A stretch of 5,245 bases of DNA from Nitrospirae bacterium GWC2_56_14. GTDB lineage: Bacteria; Nitrospirota; UBA9217. The stretch spans positions 1 through 5,245 of the forward strand of contig MHDY01000188.1 in assembly GCA_001803705.1 (NCBI GenBank), given 5' to 3'. A program made the translations under genes and the position numbers. The notes below the pieces were generated by a model. The model saw only the letters and a program-made list of their open reading frames with translations. It was not told the DNA's origin and ran no database searches. Of the stretch, positions 1 to 5,245 are shown one piece after another (the stretch's first letter is position 1; each line of letters starts with the position of its first letter).

Positions 1-203
1 GTTGCCTGGAGAAAAACCTCCTGGGGCCGGGTGAGGTTGAACAGATGCACGACGTCGTACCGTGATACGTCGGGCTCCAGTTCCATTGAAATATCGACCT
101 TGACCCCAGCCCGCTCCAGGTATTCCCGCGTCTTGACGATCTGAACGGTATCACCGCCCGGTACCGAAAATAGCGTTTTCCGTGATTGAAAGAGAACCTT
201 CAT
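1..203 (-). CDS. Glycosyltransferase family 4 (GT-B fold), N-terminal part, cut by window edge
   Basis: This is the first 67 codons of a gene that continues past the left edge. The protein starts MKVLFQSRKTLFSVPGGDTV, then reads QIVKTREYLERAGVKVDIS and ends near YDVVHLFNLTRPQEVFLQA. A short beta strand, a glycine-rich turn with GGDT (residues 16-19), a helix that pairs a strand with 'LERAGVKVD', and the 'DVVHLFN' strand are the usual opening of the N-terminal Rossmann domain of GT4 (glycosyl transferases group 1) enzymes. That half binds the acceptor; the donor-binding half lies outside the window. The ATG is supported by a GAGGTG ribosome binding site 5 bases upstream and by the family-like N-terminus. 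It begins 24 bases after the stop of the preceding GT4 gene, so the two are probably co-transcribed. The sugar transferred cannot be told from this fragment. Confidence 0.82.
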   Translation of the reverse strand, partial: MKVLFQSRKTLFSVPGGDTVQIVKTREYLERAGVKVDISMELEPDVSRYDVVHLFNLTRPQEVFLQA

Positions 204-208
204 ATTTT

Positions 209-214
209 CACCTC
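209..214 (-). promoter_or_regulatory. Ribosome binding site of the left-edge GT4 gene
   Basis: On the minus strand GAGGTG stands 5 bases before the ATG at 203-201. It is a good Shine-Dalgarno match and fixes the start of the partial gene; it lies wholly in the 24-base gap after the preceding gene. Confidence 0.7.
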
Positions 215-227
215 AGTTCTGTCACTC

Positions 228-1409
228 TCACCATCCGACCGCATGCCTGCTTTGGCGGGTGGTCGAACCGACTTCCGCAAGCAGGTTCCCCACCTCCATC
301 GCCCAGGAGTTCCAGTTCAGACGCCTTTCGTAGAAGGCTCGGCTTGAAGCGCACAACTCCCGGTATCGTTCCGTATCGCGACACAAATCGAAAATCATTC
401 CGGCGTACTGGTTCCCGCGTGCGTTGGACGGGAGCGCCACGCCGTTCTCTCCGTTTTTGATCAAGCTCGATACACCGCCGGTATCGGCAGTAACAACAGG
501 GATGCCGAAGGCGTTGGCTTCGCAGATCACCACAGGTGTGCAGTCGTACCGCGTCGGCAGAAGGAGAAAGTTCGTGGAGAGGAATAAATCAACAAGGTTC
601 TTCATCTGTGTTGGATCATCCTTGTTCAGGAAAGGGATGACCGTCATCCGCTTGTGGGAAACGCCGGCAGGCGGGACACATCCACACACGACCAGTTCGG
701 CATCGACGCCACGCTCCAGAAGGGTTACCAGTGTCTCCAACGCGATGTCGCCACCTTTTCGACCCCAGTCTACCGCCAGAAAGAGCAGCTTAAGCCTTCC
801 CGAGTAGTTACGTTTCAGTAGGGCGCATTTCGGTACAATTGCCTCCAGATTGGCTCCAAAAGGAATGACCGCAACTTTGTCAGGAGGGACTCCATAAGCT
901 TCGATGGCGGAGCGCGCTGCCCACTCCGAGGAAAAGAGCGCGAGCCGGGACCGGTTCAGTGCAGCCTGCTCTATCTCGTTCCCCTGACGGACAGATACGG
1001 CTAGCAGGTTCGTAAACTGGGGGTAATAATCCTGGAGCAGTGCGAATGTTGCATCGGATGCATAAATAATAGGGATCTTCGTGTTCAGAAAGGCCAGACC
1101 GCTCGATGCCGCAGGCGCAAAAATGAAATCGAACTGCTTACCGTGAAGCTCTTTCTCGAAAAATTGCGAGCACTTCCTCGCGTATGCGATGCCGTGAGAA
1201 TAATCGTAGCGCTTTCCGAGAAGCTTGACTGCCCGGTTGAACAGCTTCCCCCCGAGTTGTCCCACCGGTGCCGGCCCCAGAGGGGTCAGCTCCCCGCAAT
1301 GCATCTGAAGCGCGCGGTACATCGAGAAGGTTGTCCCCGACCATGTTTTGCGGCTAAGAGGCGCCTGTGGCGTCAGGAAAGCAATCTTCAGTTTATTCAT
1401 AATGGCCAT
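228..1409 (-). CDS. Glycosyltransferase family 4 (group 1), complete
   Basis: A 393-residue, complete GT-B glycosyltransferase that would act in the cytoplasm or on the inner membrane face, moving a sugar from a nucleotide donor to the growing lipid-linked glycan. The N-terminal acceptor domain (about 5-195) has KIAFLTPQAPLSRKTWSGT, a YASDATF stretch (116-122) and LFSSEWAARS (158-167), which resembles a recognisable GT4 subgroup. The donor domain (about 205-375) has VDWGRKGGD (213-221), where R217 and K218 are the expected phosphate-contacting basic residues, and YDCTPVVICEANAFGIPVV (288-306). In that segment the usual E-x7-E pair reads D289-x7-E297. Length is normal for the family. The ATG at 1409 is chosen over the in-frame Met4 because GGAG lies 7 bases upstream of it. 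The gene starts 17 bases after the methyltransferase stop and ends 24 bases before the next GT4 gene. Donor and acceptor are unknown. Confidence 0.93.
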   Translation of the reverse strand: MAIMNKLKIAFLTPQAPLSRKTWSGTTFSMYRALQMHCGELTPLGPAPVGQLGGKLFNRAVKLLGKRYDYSHGIAYARKCSQFFEKELHGKQFDFIFAPAASSGLAFLNTKIPIIYASDATFALLQDYYPQFTNLLAVSVRQGNEIEQAALNRSRLALFSSEWAARSAIEAYGVPPDKVAVIPFGANLEAIVPKCALLKRNYSGRLKLLFLAVDWGRKGGDIALETLVTLLERGVDAELVVCGCVPPAGVSHKRMTVIPFLNKDDPTQMKNLVDLFLSTNFLLLPTRYDCTPVVICEANAFGIPVVTADTGGVSSLIKNGENGVALPSNARGNQYAGMIFDLCRDTERYRELCASSRAFYERRLNWNSWAMEVGNLLAEVGSTTRQSRHAVGW

Positions 1410-1416
1410 TGTGCAT

Positions 1417-1420
1417 CTCC
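1417..1420 (-). promoter_or_regulatory. Ribosome binding site deciding the GT4 start
   Basis: GGAG on the minus strand is 7 bases from the ATG at 1409-1407 and 16 from the second in-frame ATG at 1400-1398, so it favours the upstream start. An ATG nearer to the GGAG is out of frame. Confidence 0.65.
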
Positions 1421-1426
1421 AGGCGT

Positions 1427-2182
1427 CTACACGGACATAAGGCTGGCGAAGAGAGTCCGTACCCTGCGCGAAATTCTTTTTGGCAATGCCGTAAAGATAC
1501 GTTCCTTCTGCGCACCCTCCTGGCCTTTGACTAGCTGGAACTGCTTCGGATGGACCAGTGACAGCTGTGACTGTTTCGTCGCCATGAGTTTCGAGCGCAG
1601 GAGGGGGTAGCGGTCAAGGTACTCATGTCTCACGAACATGAAGGTGTTCTGGGCATACCACCATTCCACCCTGTCGTTTTGCCACACCTCGCTCCTGATA
1701 CAATCTATGAGTACGTATCCCCTGTCGCTAAAGTGCGCCGCCCAGTAGTGGGGCCACTGCTCGTTCACATGGTGTGTCCCTCCCTGCCCTGGAATCGCGG
1801 CAGAAAAAAGAACGACAGGTCCGAGCGCGACGAGGGAATCGACGAAAGCGCCGGCCCGCTCCTGGGGAATATGCTCCGCCACCTCGAGGCTTACGACGAG
1901 GTCGAACTGCCTGCTGACCGGGAGCGGCTTGCTCAGTTCCGCAGCAGAGAAGTGTTCTGCCGGAATCATAAGCATATCCATTTCCACCCAGGGCCCGTCC
2001 ACGCCATGGATATCTTTGATCGCGTGGTCGTAAAATACCGACAACCATGCGCCGGTTCCGCATCCGACATCGATGACACTCTCTGGATGAATCAGGTCGA
2101 TCACCAGCGGAACGATCTCCTGCGCCGATAATCGGGACTGGTCACGTTGGTGGACGTAAAAACGTCGGGAATAGCGCTTCAT
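1427..2182 (-). CDS. Class I SAM-dependent methyltransferase
   Basis: A 251-residue soluble methyltransferase with a Rossmann-like fold. SAM-binding motif I is VIDVGCGTG (36-44), preceded by a helix with SAQEIVPLVIDLI. The acidic residue after strand 2 is D62 in GVDGPW, and DLVVSLEVAEHI (94-105) is the post-motif strand and helix of the Methyltransf_11/23 type. AAIPGQGGTHHVNEQW (128-143) is a stretch I associate with methyltransferases found in polysaccharide clusters. The C-terminal 50 residues are basic and lack a clear domain. The start was placed at MKRYSRRFY because this ATG overlaps the stop of the upstream GT2 gene as ATGA and has GAGG 5 bases before it; an open frame extends 32 codons further upstream but lies within the GT2 coding region and reads as unconserved residues. 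A role in O-methylating a sugar of the repeat unit, or the chain end, is inferred from context; the substrate is not shown. Confidence 0.92.
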   Translation of the reverse strand: MKRYSRRFYVHQRDQSRLSAQEIVPLVIDLIHPESVIDVGCGTGAWLSVFYDHAIKDIHGVDGPWVEMDMLMIPAEHFSAAELSKPLPVSRQFDLVVSLEVAEHIPQERAGAFVDSLVALGPVVLFSAAIPGQGGTHHVNEQWPHYWAAHFSDRGYVLIDCIRSEVWQNDRVEWWYAQNTFMFVRHEYLDRYPLLRSKLMATKQSQLSLVHPKQFQLVKGQEGAQKERIFTALPKRISRRVRTLFASLMSV

Positions 2183-3327
2183 GTTGTCCTCACAGCCGTC
2201 GATGCGGCGGTTGTCTGACTCTGGCCGCCTACCCTGGCTGGAAGCAGGCTGCGAAACTCGGCCGCCGACAGTCGCCAAGCCTGTTGCCAGAACTGAATAT
2301 CCGGGGATGGTTGGCCGCTGTGTTCACCGGCGATACATGACAATCTCCATGAGAGAAGCGAGAACGAAGACCGCACAAAATATCCTGCCGCGAAGACAGC
2401 CATGGCCGGAGCCGGGAAATGTTTCCGGAAGTATTTGAACTGGCTCTCCAGGTGGTATTGGCGCATTGAGGTGGAAGTTTTGTTGACGCTGCCGCCAAAG
2501 GCATGTATTACCTCAGCCTGCGGCAGGTAATACCGGTCCCAGTCCTGCTTCTTCATTCTCAGGCACCAGTCCGGTTCCTCCATGTACAGGAAGAAACGGT
2601 CATCCAGCATGCCAACGTCTTCAATCGCTTCCGCCCTCACCAGCAGGCACGCCCCGGAAGGCCAGTCAACCAGCAGAGGCTCTGTAACTCTTTCGTCGGG
2701 AATCACATTGGACCGCCGGAACCCTTTCAACCATTGCGGGGGGAGAAGTTTGTACAGGGGGAACAGGTACGCAAGGATGCGCAGGAGTGTCGGAAAATTG
2801 CCGTATGACTGCTGGGGTTCACCATTCGGGTAAAAATACCTTCCACCGCACGCGCCGGCACTCGGCGTTCGCTCCATAAAGCCGACCATCGCCGCAAGAG
2901 CGTCCGGTGATCGAAAGTAAGCATCGTTATTCAAGAGCAGGATGTATTCAGCTCCCTGCGCCAGCGCATATCTGATTCCGATATTGTTGCCACCTGCAAA
3001 ACCGAAATTTGATCCTGTTTTGATAAGCACAAATTTTCGCGGCCCCGAATCTGCCAGACTCTCCTCTCCCTCGGCTGACCCGCCTCGCTCCGCTGTCACC
3101 CTATCATACGTAATGACGTTGACAGGTTGCTGGGTCCGGCCCGATAGCGAATCTGGGGGACACTGAGCCCATTCGAGTATTTTGGATACTGAATCATTCC
3201 CGGAGCCGTTATCGATAACAATGGTTCGCCACACGGGAAGAGGCAGCCTAAGCACAGATTCGAGGCAGCAGAGGGTATCTTCCCACCCGTTCCAATTCAA
3301 GATAAGTATCGCGATTTTTGGTGGCAT
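2179..3327 (-). CDS. Glycosyltransferase family 2 (rhamnosyltransferase-like)
   Basis: A 382-residue GT-A enzyme of the GT2 family, of the type often annotated as rhamnosyltransferase. The order of motifs is KIAILILNWNG (4-14), IVIDNGS with D39 for the nucleotide, NFGFAGGNN (107-115), LLLNNDA (130-136) as the DXD-like metal site, then WPSGACLLVR (222-231) and FFLYMEEPDWCLR (245-257) with the candidate catalytic acids E250, E251 and D253, and VIHAFGGS (273-280). Between D39 and GFAGGNN lies an acidic, polar insert of roughly 40 residues (about 54-97), which I recognise from a GT2 subgroup rather than as a defect. The C-terminus adds a hydrophobic patch (about 307-326) that may attach it to the membrane. 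The ATG at 3327 fits the conserved domain start, but its ribosome site is weak; the frame stays open to a TTG at 3390, with ATGs at 3369 and 3366 in between, none with a Shine-Dalgarno. The sugar is unproven. Confidence 0.93.
   Translation of the reverse strand: MPPKIAILILNWNGWEDTLCCLESVLRLPLPVWRTIVIDNGSGNDSVSKILEWAQCPPDSLSGRTQQPVNVITYDRVTAERGGSAEGEESLADSGPRKFVLIKTGSNFGFAGGNNIGIRYALAQGAEYILLLNNDAYFRSPDALAAMVGFMERTPSAGACGGRYFYPNGEPQQSYGNFPTLLRILAYLFPLYKLLPPQWLKGFRRSNVIPDERVTEPLLVDWPSGACLLVRAEAIEDVGMLDDRFFLYMEEPDWCLRMKKQDWDRYYLPQAEVIHAFGGSVNKTSTSMRQYHLESQFKYFRKHFPAPAMAVFAAGYFVRSSFSLLSWRLSCIAGEHSGQPSPDIQFWQQAWRLSAAEFRSLLPARVGGQSQTTAASTAVRTT
2188..2191 (-). promoter_or_regulatory. Ribosome binding site of the methyltransferase, inside the GT2 gene end
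   Basis: GAGG on the minus strand sits 5 bases before the ATG at 2182 and within the last codons of the GT2 gene. With the 4-base ATGA overlap it indicates translational coupling and rejects the longer open frame that begins at 2278. Confidence 0.7.
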
Positions 3328-3354
3328 AGAAATTACCCAGAGGCTTCCGAATAA

Positions 3355-3369
3355 ATGATCATGCATCAT
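3355..3369. repeat. Short inverted repeat next to the possible -10 element
   Basis: ATGAT-CATGC-ATCAT: 5-base arms around a 5-base centre, with the nested palindromes ATGATCAT and ATGCAT. It lies immediately downstream of the TATAAT hexamer, over the predicted transcription start, the position of an operator. In AT-rich DNA arms this short can arise by chance. Confidence 0.35.
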
Positions 3370-3375
3370 ATTATA
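3370..3375 (-). promoter_or_regulatory. Possible -10 element of a promoter for the GT2-methyltransferase-GT4 genes
   Basis: A perfect TATAAT reads on the minus strand 42 bases before the GT2 ATG, which would put transcription start near 3363 and give a leader of about 36 bases. The sequence at the expected -35 distance (TATTCT with a 17-base spacer) is a poor match to TTGACA, so an activator would be needed or the hexamer is a chance product of the AT-rich region. If real, it argues against translation from the TTG at 3390. Confidence 0.3.
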
Positions 3376-3426
3376 ATTAGCAGATGCCAATTAGAATAAC
3401 AGGTGGAGTGGGTTATGCAAGCGGGT

Positions 3427-3444
3427 AATGAAAATTTTTTCATT
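3427..3444. repeat. Perfect 8-base inverted repeat, A/T-only core
   Basis: AATGAAAATTTTTTCATT: arms AATGAAAA and TTTTCATT around TT. It lies about 90 bases beyond the polymerase stop and 100 bases before the GT2 start. An RNA hairpin from it would be weak and is not followed by a classical T run on the minus strand, so I do not call it a terminator. It could be a regulator or nucleoid-protein site. Confidence 0.5.
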
Positions 3445-3533
3445 TGAATTGTGCTGGAACCACAGAGATGTCAAGTTTGGGAAAAACCCGGGGGGCGCAT
3501 TCGGAAGGGCATTGCGGTGGAGACACGCGTATG

Positions 3534-4907
3534 TCAGGTTACAATGGTGGGCTGAGTGCTGCAACGGGAGAGATCGGCCACTTCGCCCAATCTTTCGCTT
3601 TCTTTCTGCAGAATCGATTCCGCATGGCCGAGGAGCATACCCATCAGTATGATCGTTTGAGACAGCCCTCCTTTACTGAACATGCCGGAGATCACAAAGG
3701 TGGTTTCAAGAATGATTAGTGTTGAAACAATCAGCAGGAAGCCGCAAGCTTGTGCCTCCTGGTCGGGGACCCGAAGGACTTTGATCCCCTTGCAAATACT
3801 CAGAAACAGGAAAGACAGGAACGACGCGAGGCCGATCAAACCCGTTTTCACCAGCAGATACAGGTACCCGTTGTGCAGGATTGGAATGAAGTCGAATTCC
3901 TCGTCGTTCAATGTCATGGTAAACCCAATATCGATATCGGTACCGAATCCTTTGCCGACGATACGTTCGAGGGTGCTCCCCGACAGGTAACTCTGCAGGG
4001 CGCAGTACGACTCGAATCCGCGCCAGTTCATGTTAACCTCCTCGAAAGTCGTGTAGTCCGCCACTTTCAGCTCCTGGAGAGAGTTTATGATTTTTCCTCT
4101 GAATGTGGTTATAGCTTCTTCCGGGGCACTCCCTTCGACATCGATGTCAGAGGTCGCCGCAGTGATCAGTGCCATGCAACCGAGTAGAATGGCCCACCGC
4201 ATTACATTCCTTAAGCCTGCAACAAACAGTGCAGTAAAACCGACGACCATCACTGCAACCCACAACGTTCGGGAGAACGACAGCGTGACGGAGGCAAGGC
4301 ATAGCAGAGCGGTTCCCCACAGTGCATACCCGCTATTGAATAGGTACAACTTATACCTTGCAGCAGTGTACGCAATGCCGAGGCCGAGCGCGGTTATGTA
4401 GTATCCGGCAGAGACTTCGGTCCTGATATCAAGAAAGGACTGAAGGGACGAAGGGTGAAGTGCGAGCCGAAAGATGTGGACTGTAGCGGCTACGGAGGCG
4501 GAAATGGCAAACACCCGCAACACCGGCTGCAAAGAACCGATTCGTTCCATGAGGAAGTAGCCGAACAGCAGGATGGTTGCACTGTTGCCCACGTACCAGA
4601 CGTCTTTGGCAACGTTGTAGGGGTTGTTACCGGAGACACCGATCAGACCGGCGAGAAGCATCATGAAGAACAGGATCGCTCCGGGAATGATTCTGACCGA
4701 TGGCCTCCTGTATGGATCGGCGATTAGAAGCGCGATGATGGCAAGGAGCGCTATTGTTGAAACAATTCCCGCAGGCATGAAGCTGCCTCCAACGAGGAAG
4801 CAGAAAAGGATGCATTGCTCGAAGCTTCCTGCCCCTGCGCCGGCCCCAATGCCTGTACCTTCCTCCACTACAGCCGAATGACTGCTGGGATCGTTACATT
4901 GTCTCAT
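3534..4907 (-). CDS. O-antigen polymerase/ligase-like membrane protein (Wzy type)
   Basis: A 457-residue polytopic inner-membrane protein with roughly ten to twelve hydrophobic segments, for example about 30-64 (two), 74-92, 106-120, 167-183, 193-231 (two), 236-251, 346-374, 387-408 and 415-428. The large hydrophilic loop at about 252-345 is expected in the periplasm, as in the Wzy/WaaL O-antigen ligase superfamily. Seen there or nearby are SFSRT (210-214), NWRGFESY (294-301), GKGFGTDIDIG (318-328) and ILHNGYLYLLVKTGLIGL (343-360); the HN-G-Y-L-LL-TG-GL pattern is typical of that superfamily. The expected role is joining lipid-linked repeat units in the periplasm; ligation to lipid A core or another acceptor is the alternative and sequence alone does not separate them. 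The cytoplasmic N-terminus carries a Gly-Ala run (GIGAGAGAG, 19-27). The start has GGGAG 5 bases upstream and is only 2 bases past the previous stop, so the two are coupled. Confidence 0.9.
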   Translation of the reverse strand: MRQCNDPSSHSAVVEEGTGIGAGAGAGSFEQCILFCFLVGGSFMPAGIVSTIALLAIIALLIADPYRRPSVRIIPGAILFFMMLLAGLIGVSGNNPYNVAKDVWYVGNSATILLFGYFLMERIGSLQPVLRVFAISASVAATVHIFRLALHPSSLQSFLDIRTEVSAGYYITALGLGIAYTAARYKLYLFNSGYALWGTALLCLASVTLSFSRTLWVAVMVVGFTALFVAGLRNVMRWAILLGCMALITAATSDIDVEGSAPEEAITTFRGKIINSLQELKVADYTTFEEVNMNWRGFESYCALQSYLSGSTLERIVGKGFGTDIDIGFTMTLNDEEFDFIPILHNGYLYLLVKTGLIGLASFLSFLFLSICKGIKVLRVPDQEAQACGFLLIVSTLIILETTFVISGMFSKGGLSQTIILMGMLLGHAESILQKESERLGEVADLSRCSTQPTIVT

Positions 4908-4909
4908 CC

Positions 4910-5245
4910 CTACTCCCTGTCGATTGCTTCCACCGCGATACCGTTACCTGGACGGCTGTGGTCTCGCACGAATAAACGGGAACCGATACCGCCTCTGACT
5001 AAGCGTGCCAACCTGGTGAGCACGAAATAGGCAGGCATTATCAGTACCGCGATACGGTAGTTCATATAACGGCTGATAGATTGCCTGATCAGGTGAGAAT
5101 CTGTTGCTGTCTTTCGTTGTGCCCAGATTACAAATACCGTGGAAAGCCGCCAACGAATTGCATTCAGCAGGGAATTCCGCATATAGGGCTTGCACATGTA
5201 TTCACGATGCAGCTTGTCGAGGTCGCTTACGTAGGCCAGTGTCTT
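4910..5245 (-). CDS. Unidentified protein, C-terminal 111 residues, cut by window edge
   Basis: The frame is open from the right edge to a TAG at 4912-4910. It reads KTLAYVSDLDKLHREYMCKP at the edge, continues with a basic, aromatic-rich stretch (SLLNAIRWRLSTVFVIWAQRK), has one hydrophobic segment, YRIAVLIMPAYFVLTRL, flanked by arginines, and ends in a polar tail. An ATG at 5197 lies in this frame but has no convincing ribosome site and the frame is open through it, so I treat the gene as entering from outside. I do not recognise the family. A basic helix followed by a short membrane-associated segment is common at the C-termini of cluster-encoded GT2 glycosyltransferases, which is a guess from context only. 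It stops 2 bases before the polymerase ATG, indicating one operon. Confidence 0.65.
   Translation of the reverse strand, partial: KTLAYVSDLDKLHREYMCKPYMRNSLLNAIRWRLSTVFVIWAQRKTATDSHLIRQSISRYMNYRIAVLIMPAYFVLTRLARLVRGGIGSRLFVRDHSRPGNGIAVEAIDRE
4913..4917 (-). promoter_or_regulatory. Ribosome binding site of the polymerase gene
   Basis: GGGAG on the minus strand is 5 bases from the ATG at 4907-4905. The TAG stop of the upstream gene (4912-4910) lies between this site and the ATG, so ribosomes finishing one gene end directly at the start of the next. Confidence 0.7.

Larger units (their letters stand above)
3328..3533. other. AT-rich intergenic gap between polymerase and GT2 genes
   Basis: This 206-base stretch separates the stop of the Wzy-like gene from the GT2 start, whereas all other junctions here are between a 4-base overlap and 24 bases. 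Its centre (about 3341-3450) is strongly AT-rich, unlike the flanking genes. It holds an 18-base inverted repeat (3427-3444), a second short inverted repeat (3355-3369), a TATAAT hexamer (3370-3375) and an isolated TTGACA (3469-3474), all read on the minus strand. I found no credible gene in it: open frames on the plus strand here lack ribosome sites and recognisable protein. I also found no GC-rich hairpin followed by a T run that would be a standard intrinsic terminator, and no ops/JUMPstart-like element. Confidence 0.7.

Noticed and set aside
424..807. 127-residue open frame on the plus strand inside the GT4 gene
   Set aside because: It lies antisense to a well-supported GT4 gene, has no ribosome site or family resemblance, and its residues are rich in Arg/Ser/Pro as expected of a shadow frame in GC-rich DNA.
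1143..2131. Two open frames of 155 and 168 residues on the plus strand (1143-1610, 1625-2131)
   Set aside because: Both are antisense to the GT4 and methyltransferase genes. Neither shows a motif, signal or ribosome site.
2183..2278. Upstream 32-codon extension of the methyltransferase
   Set aside because: It lies within the GT2 coding sequence and reads as unconserved residues; the ATGA overlap and GAGG site fix the start at 2182.
3328..3390. N-terminal extension of the GT2 gene starting at TTG 3390
   Set aside because: No ribosome site precedes the TTG or the ATGs at 3369 and 3366, the extra residues do not look like a GT2 start, and a TATAAT lies inside it. Not excluded, since the ATG at 3327 is also weakly supported.
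3446..3474. Promoter built on the perfect TTGACA at 3469-3474
   Set aside because: With a 17-base spacer the -10 position reads CAATTC, and 16 or 18 bases give nothing better, so a single good hexamer is not enough.
3480..3492. Candidate intrinsic terminator after the polymerase gene (GGGTTTTTCCC on the minus strand)
   Set aside because: A stem of three or four pairs with a T loop and no following T run is too weak to call.
3428..3719. Plus-strand open frames of 74 and 91 residues across the gap and the polymerase end
   Set aside because: They lack ribosome sites and recognisable content, and they run into the antisense of the polymerase gene.
3750..4187. 145-residue open frame on the plus strand inside the polymerase gene
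   Set aside because: It is antisense to the membrane segments and loop of the Wzy-like protein and shows no motif of its own.

Overview
This window is a stretch of a bacterial surface-polysaccharide biosynthesis cluster (O-antigen, capsule or exopolysaccharide). Every gene I can support lies on the minus strand, so transcription runs from the high coordinates to the low ones. Base composition is moderately GC-rich in the genes and clearly AT-rich in one intergenic gap. The protein style (a GT4 N-terminus, a GT2 protein with an acidic insert before GFAGGNN, tight ATGA overlaps) suggests a Gram-negative environmental bacterium. I would lean towards Desulfuromonadota/Geobacter-like organisms, but this is an impression and not a demonstrated assignment.

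Order in the direction of transcription: (1) the C-terminal 111 residues of an unidentified membrane-associated protein entering from the right edge (4910-5245); (2) a 457-residue polytopic O-antigen polymerase/ligase-like protein, Wzy type (3534-4907), starting 2 bases after the previous stop; (3) a 206-base AT-rich gap (3328-3533) holding two inverted repeats and a TATAAT hexamer, the only place in the window where a new transcription unit could begin; (4) a GT2 glycosyltransferase (2179-3327); (5) a class I SAM-dependent methyltransferase (1427-2182) whose ATG overlaps the GT2 stop as ATGA; (6) a GT4 glycosyltransferase (228-1409); (7) the N-terminal 67 residues of a second GT4 glycosyltransferase leaving through the left edge (1-203).

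Inferred joint role: the glycosyltransferases add sugars one by one to a lipid-linked repeat unit in the cytoplasm, the methyltransferase may methylate a sugar of the unit or cap the chain, and the Wzy-like protein joins repeat units on the periplasmic side. No flippase (Wzx), chain-length regulator (Wzz), initiating transferase or nucleotide-sugar pathway gene is inside the window. I saw no tRNA, rRNA, CRISPR array, transposase or phage gene. The region reads as a fairly ordinary glycan cluster; the points worth checking are the regulatory-looking gap, the substituted first acid of the EX7E motif in the complete GT4, and the unidentified gene at the right edge.
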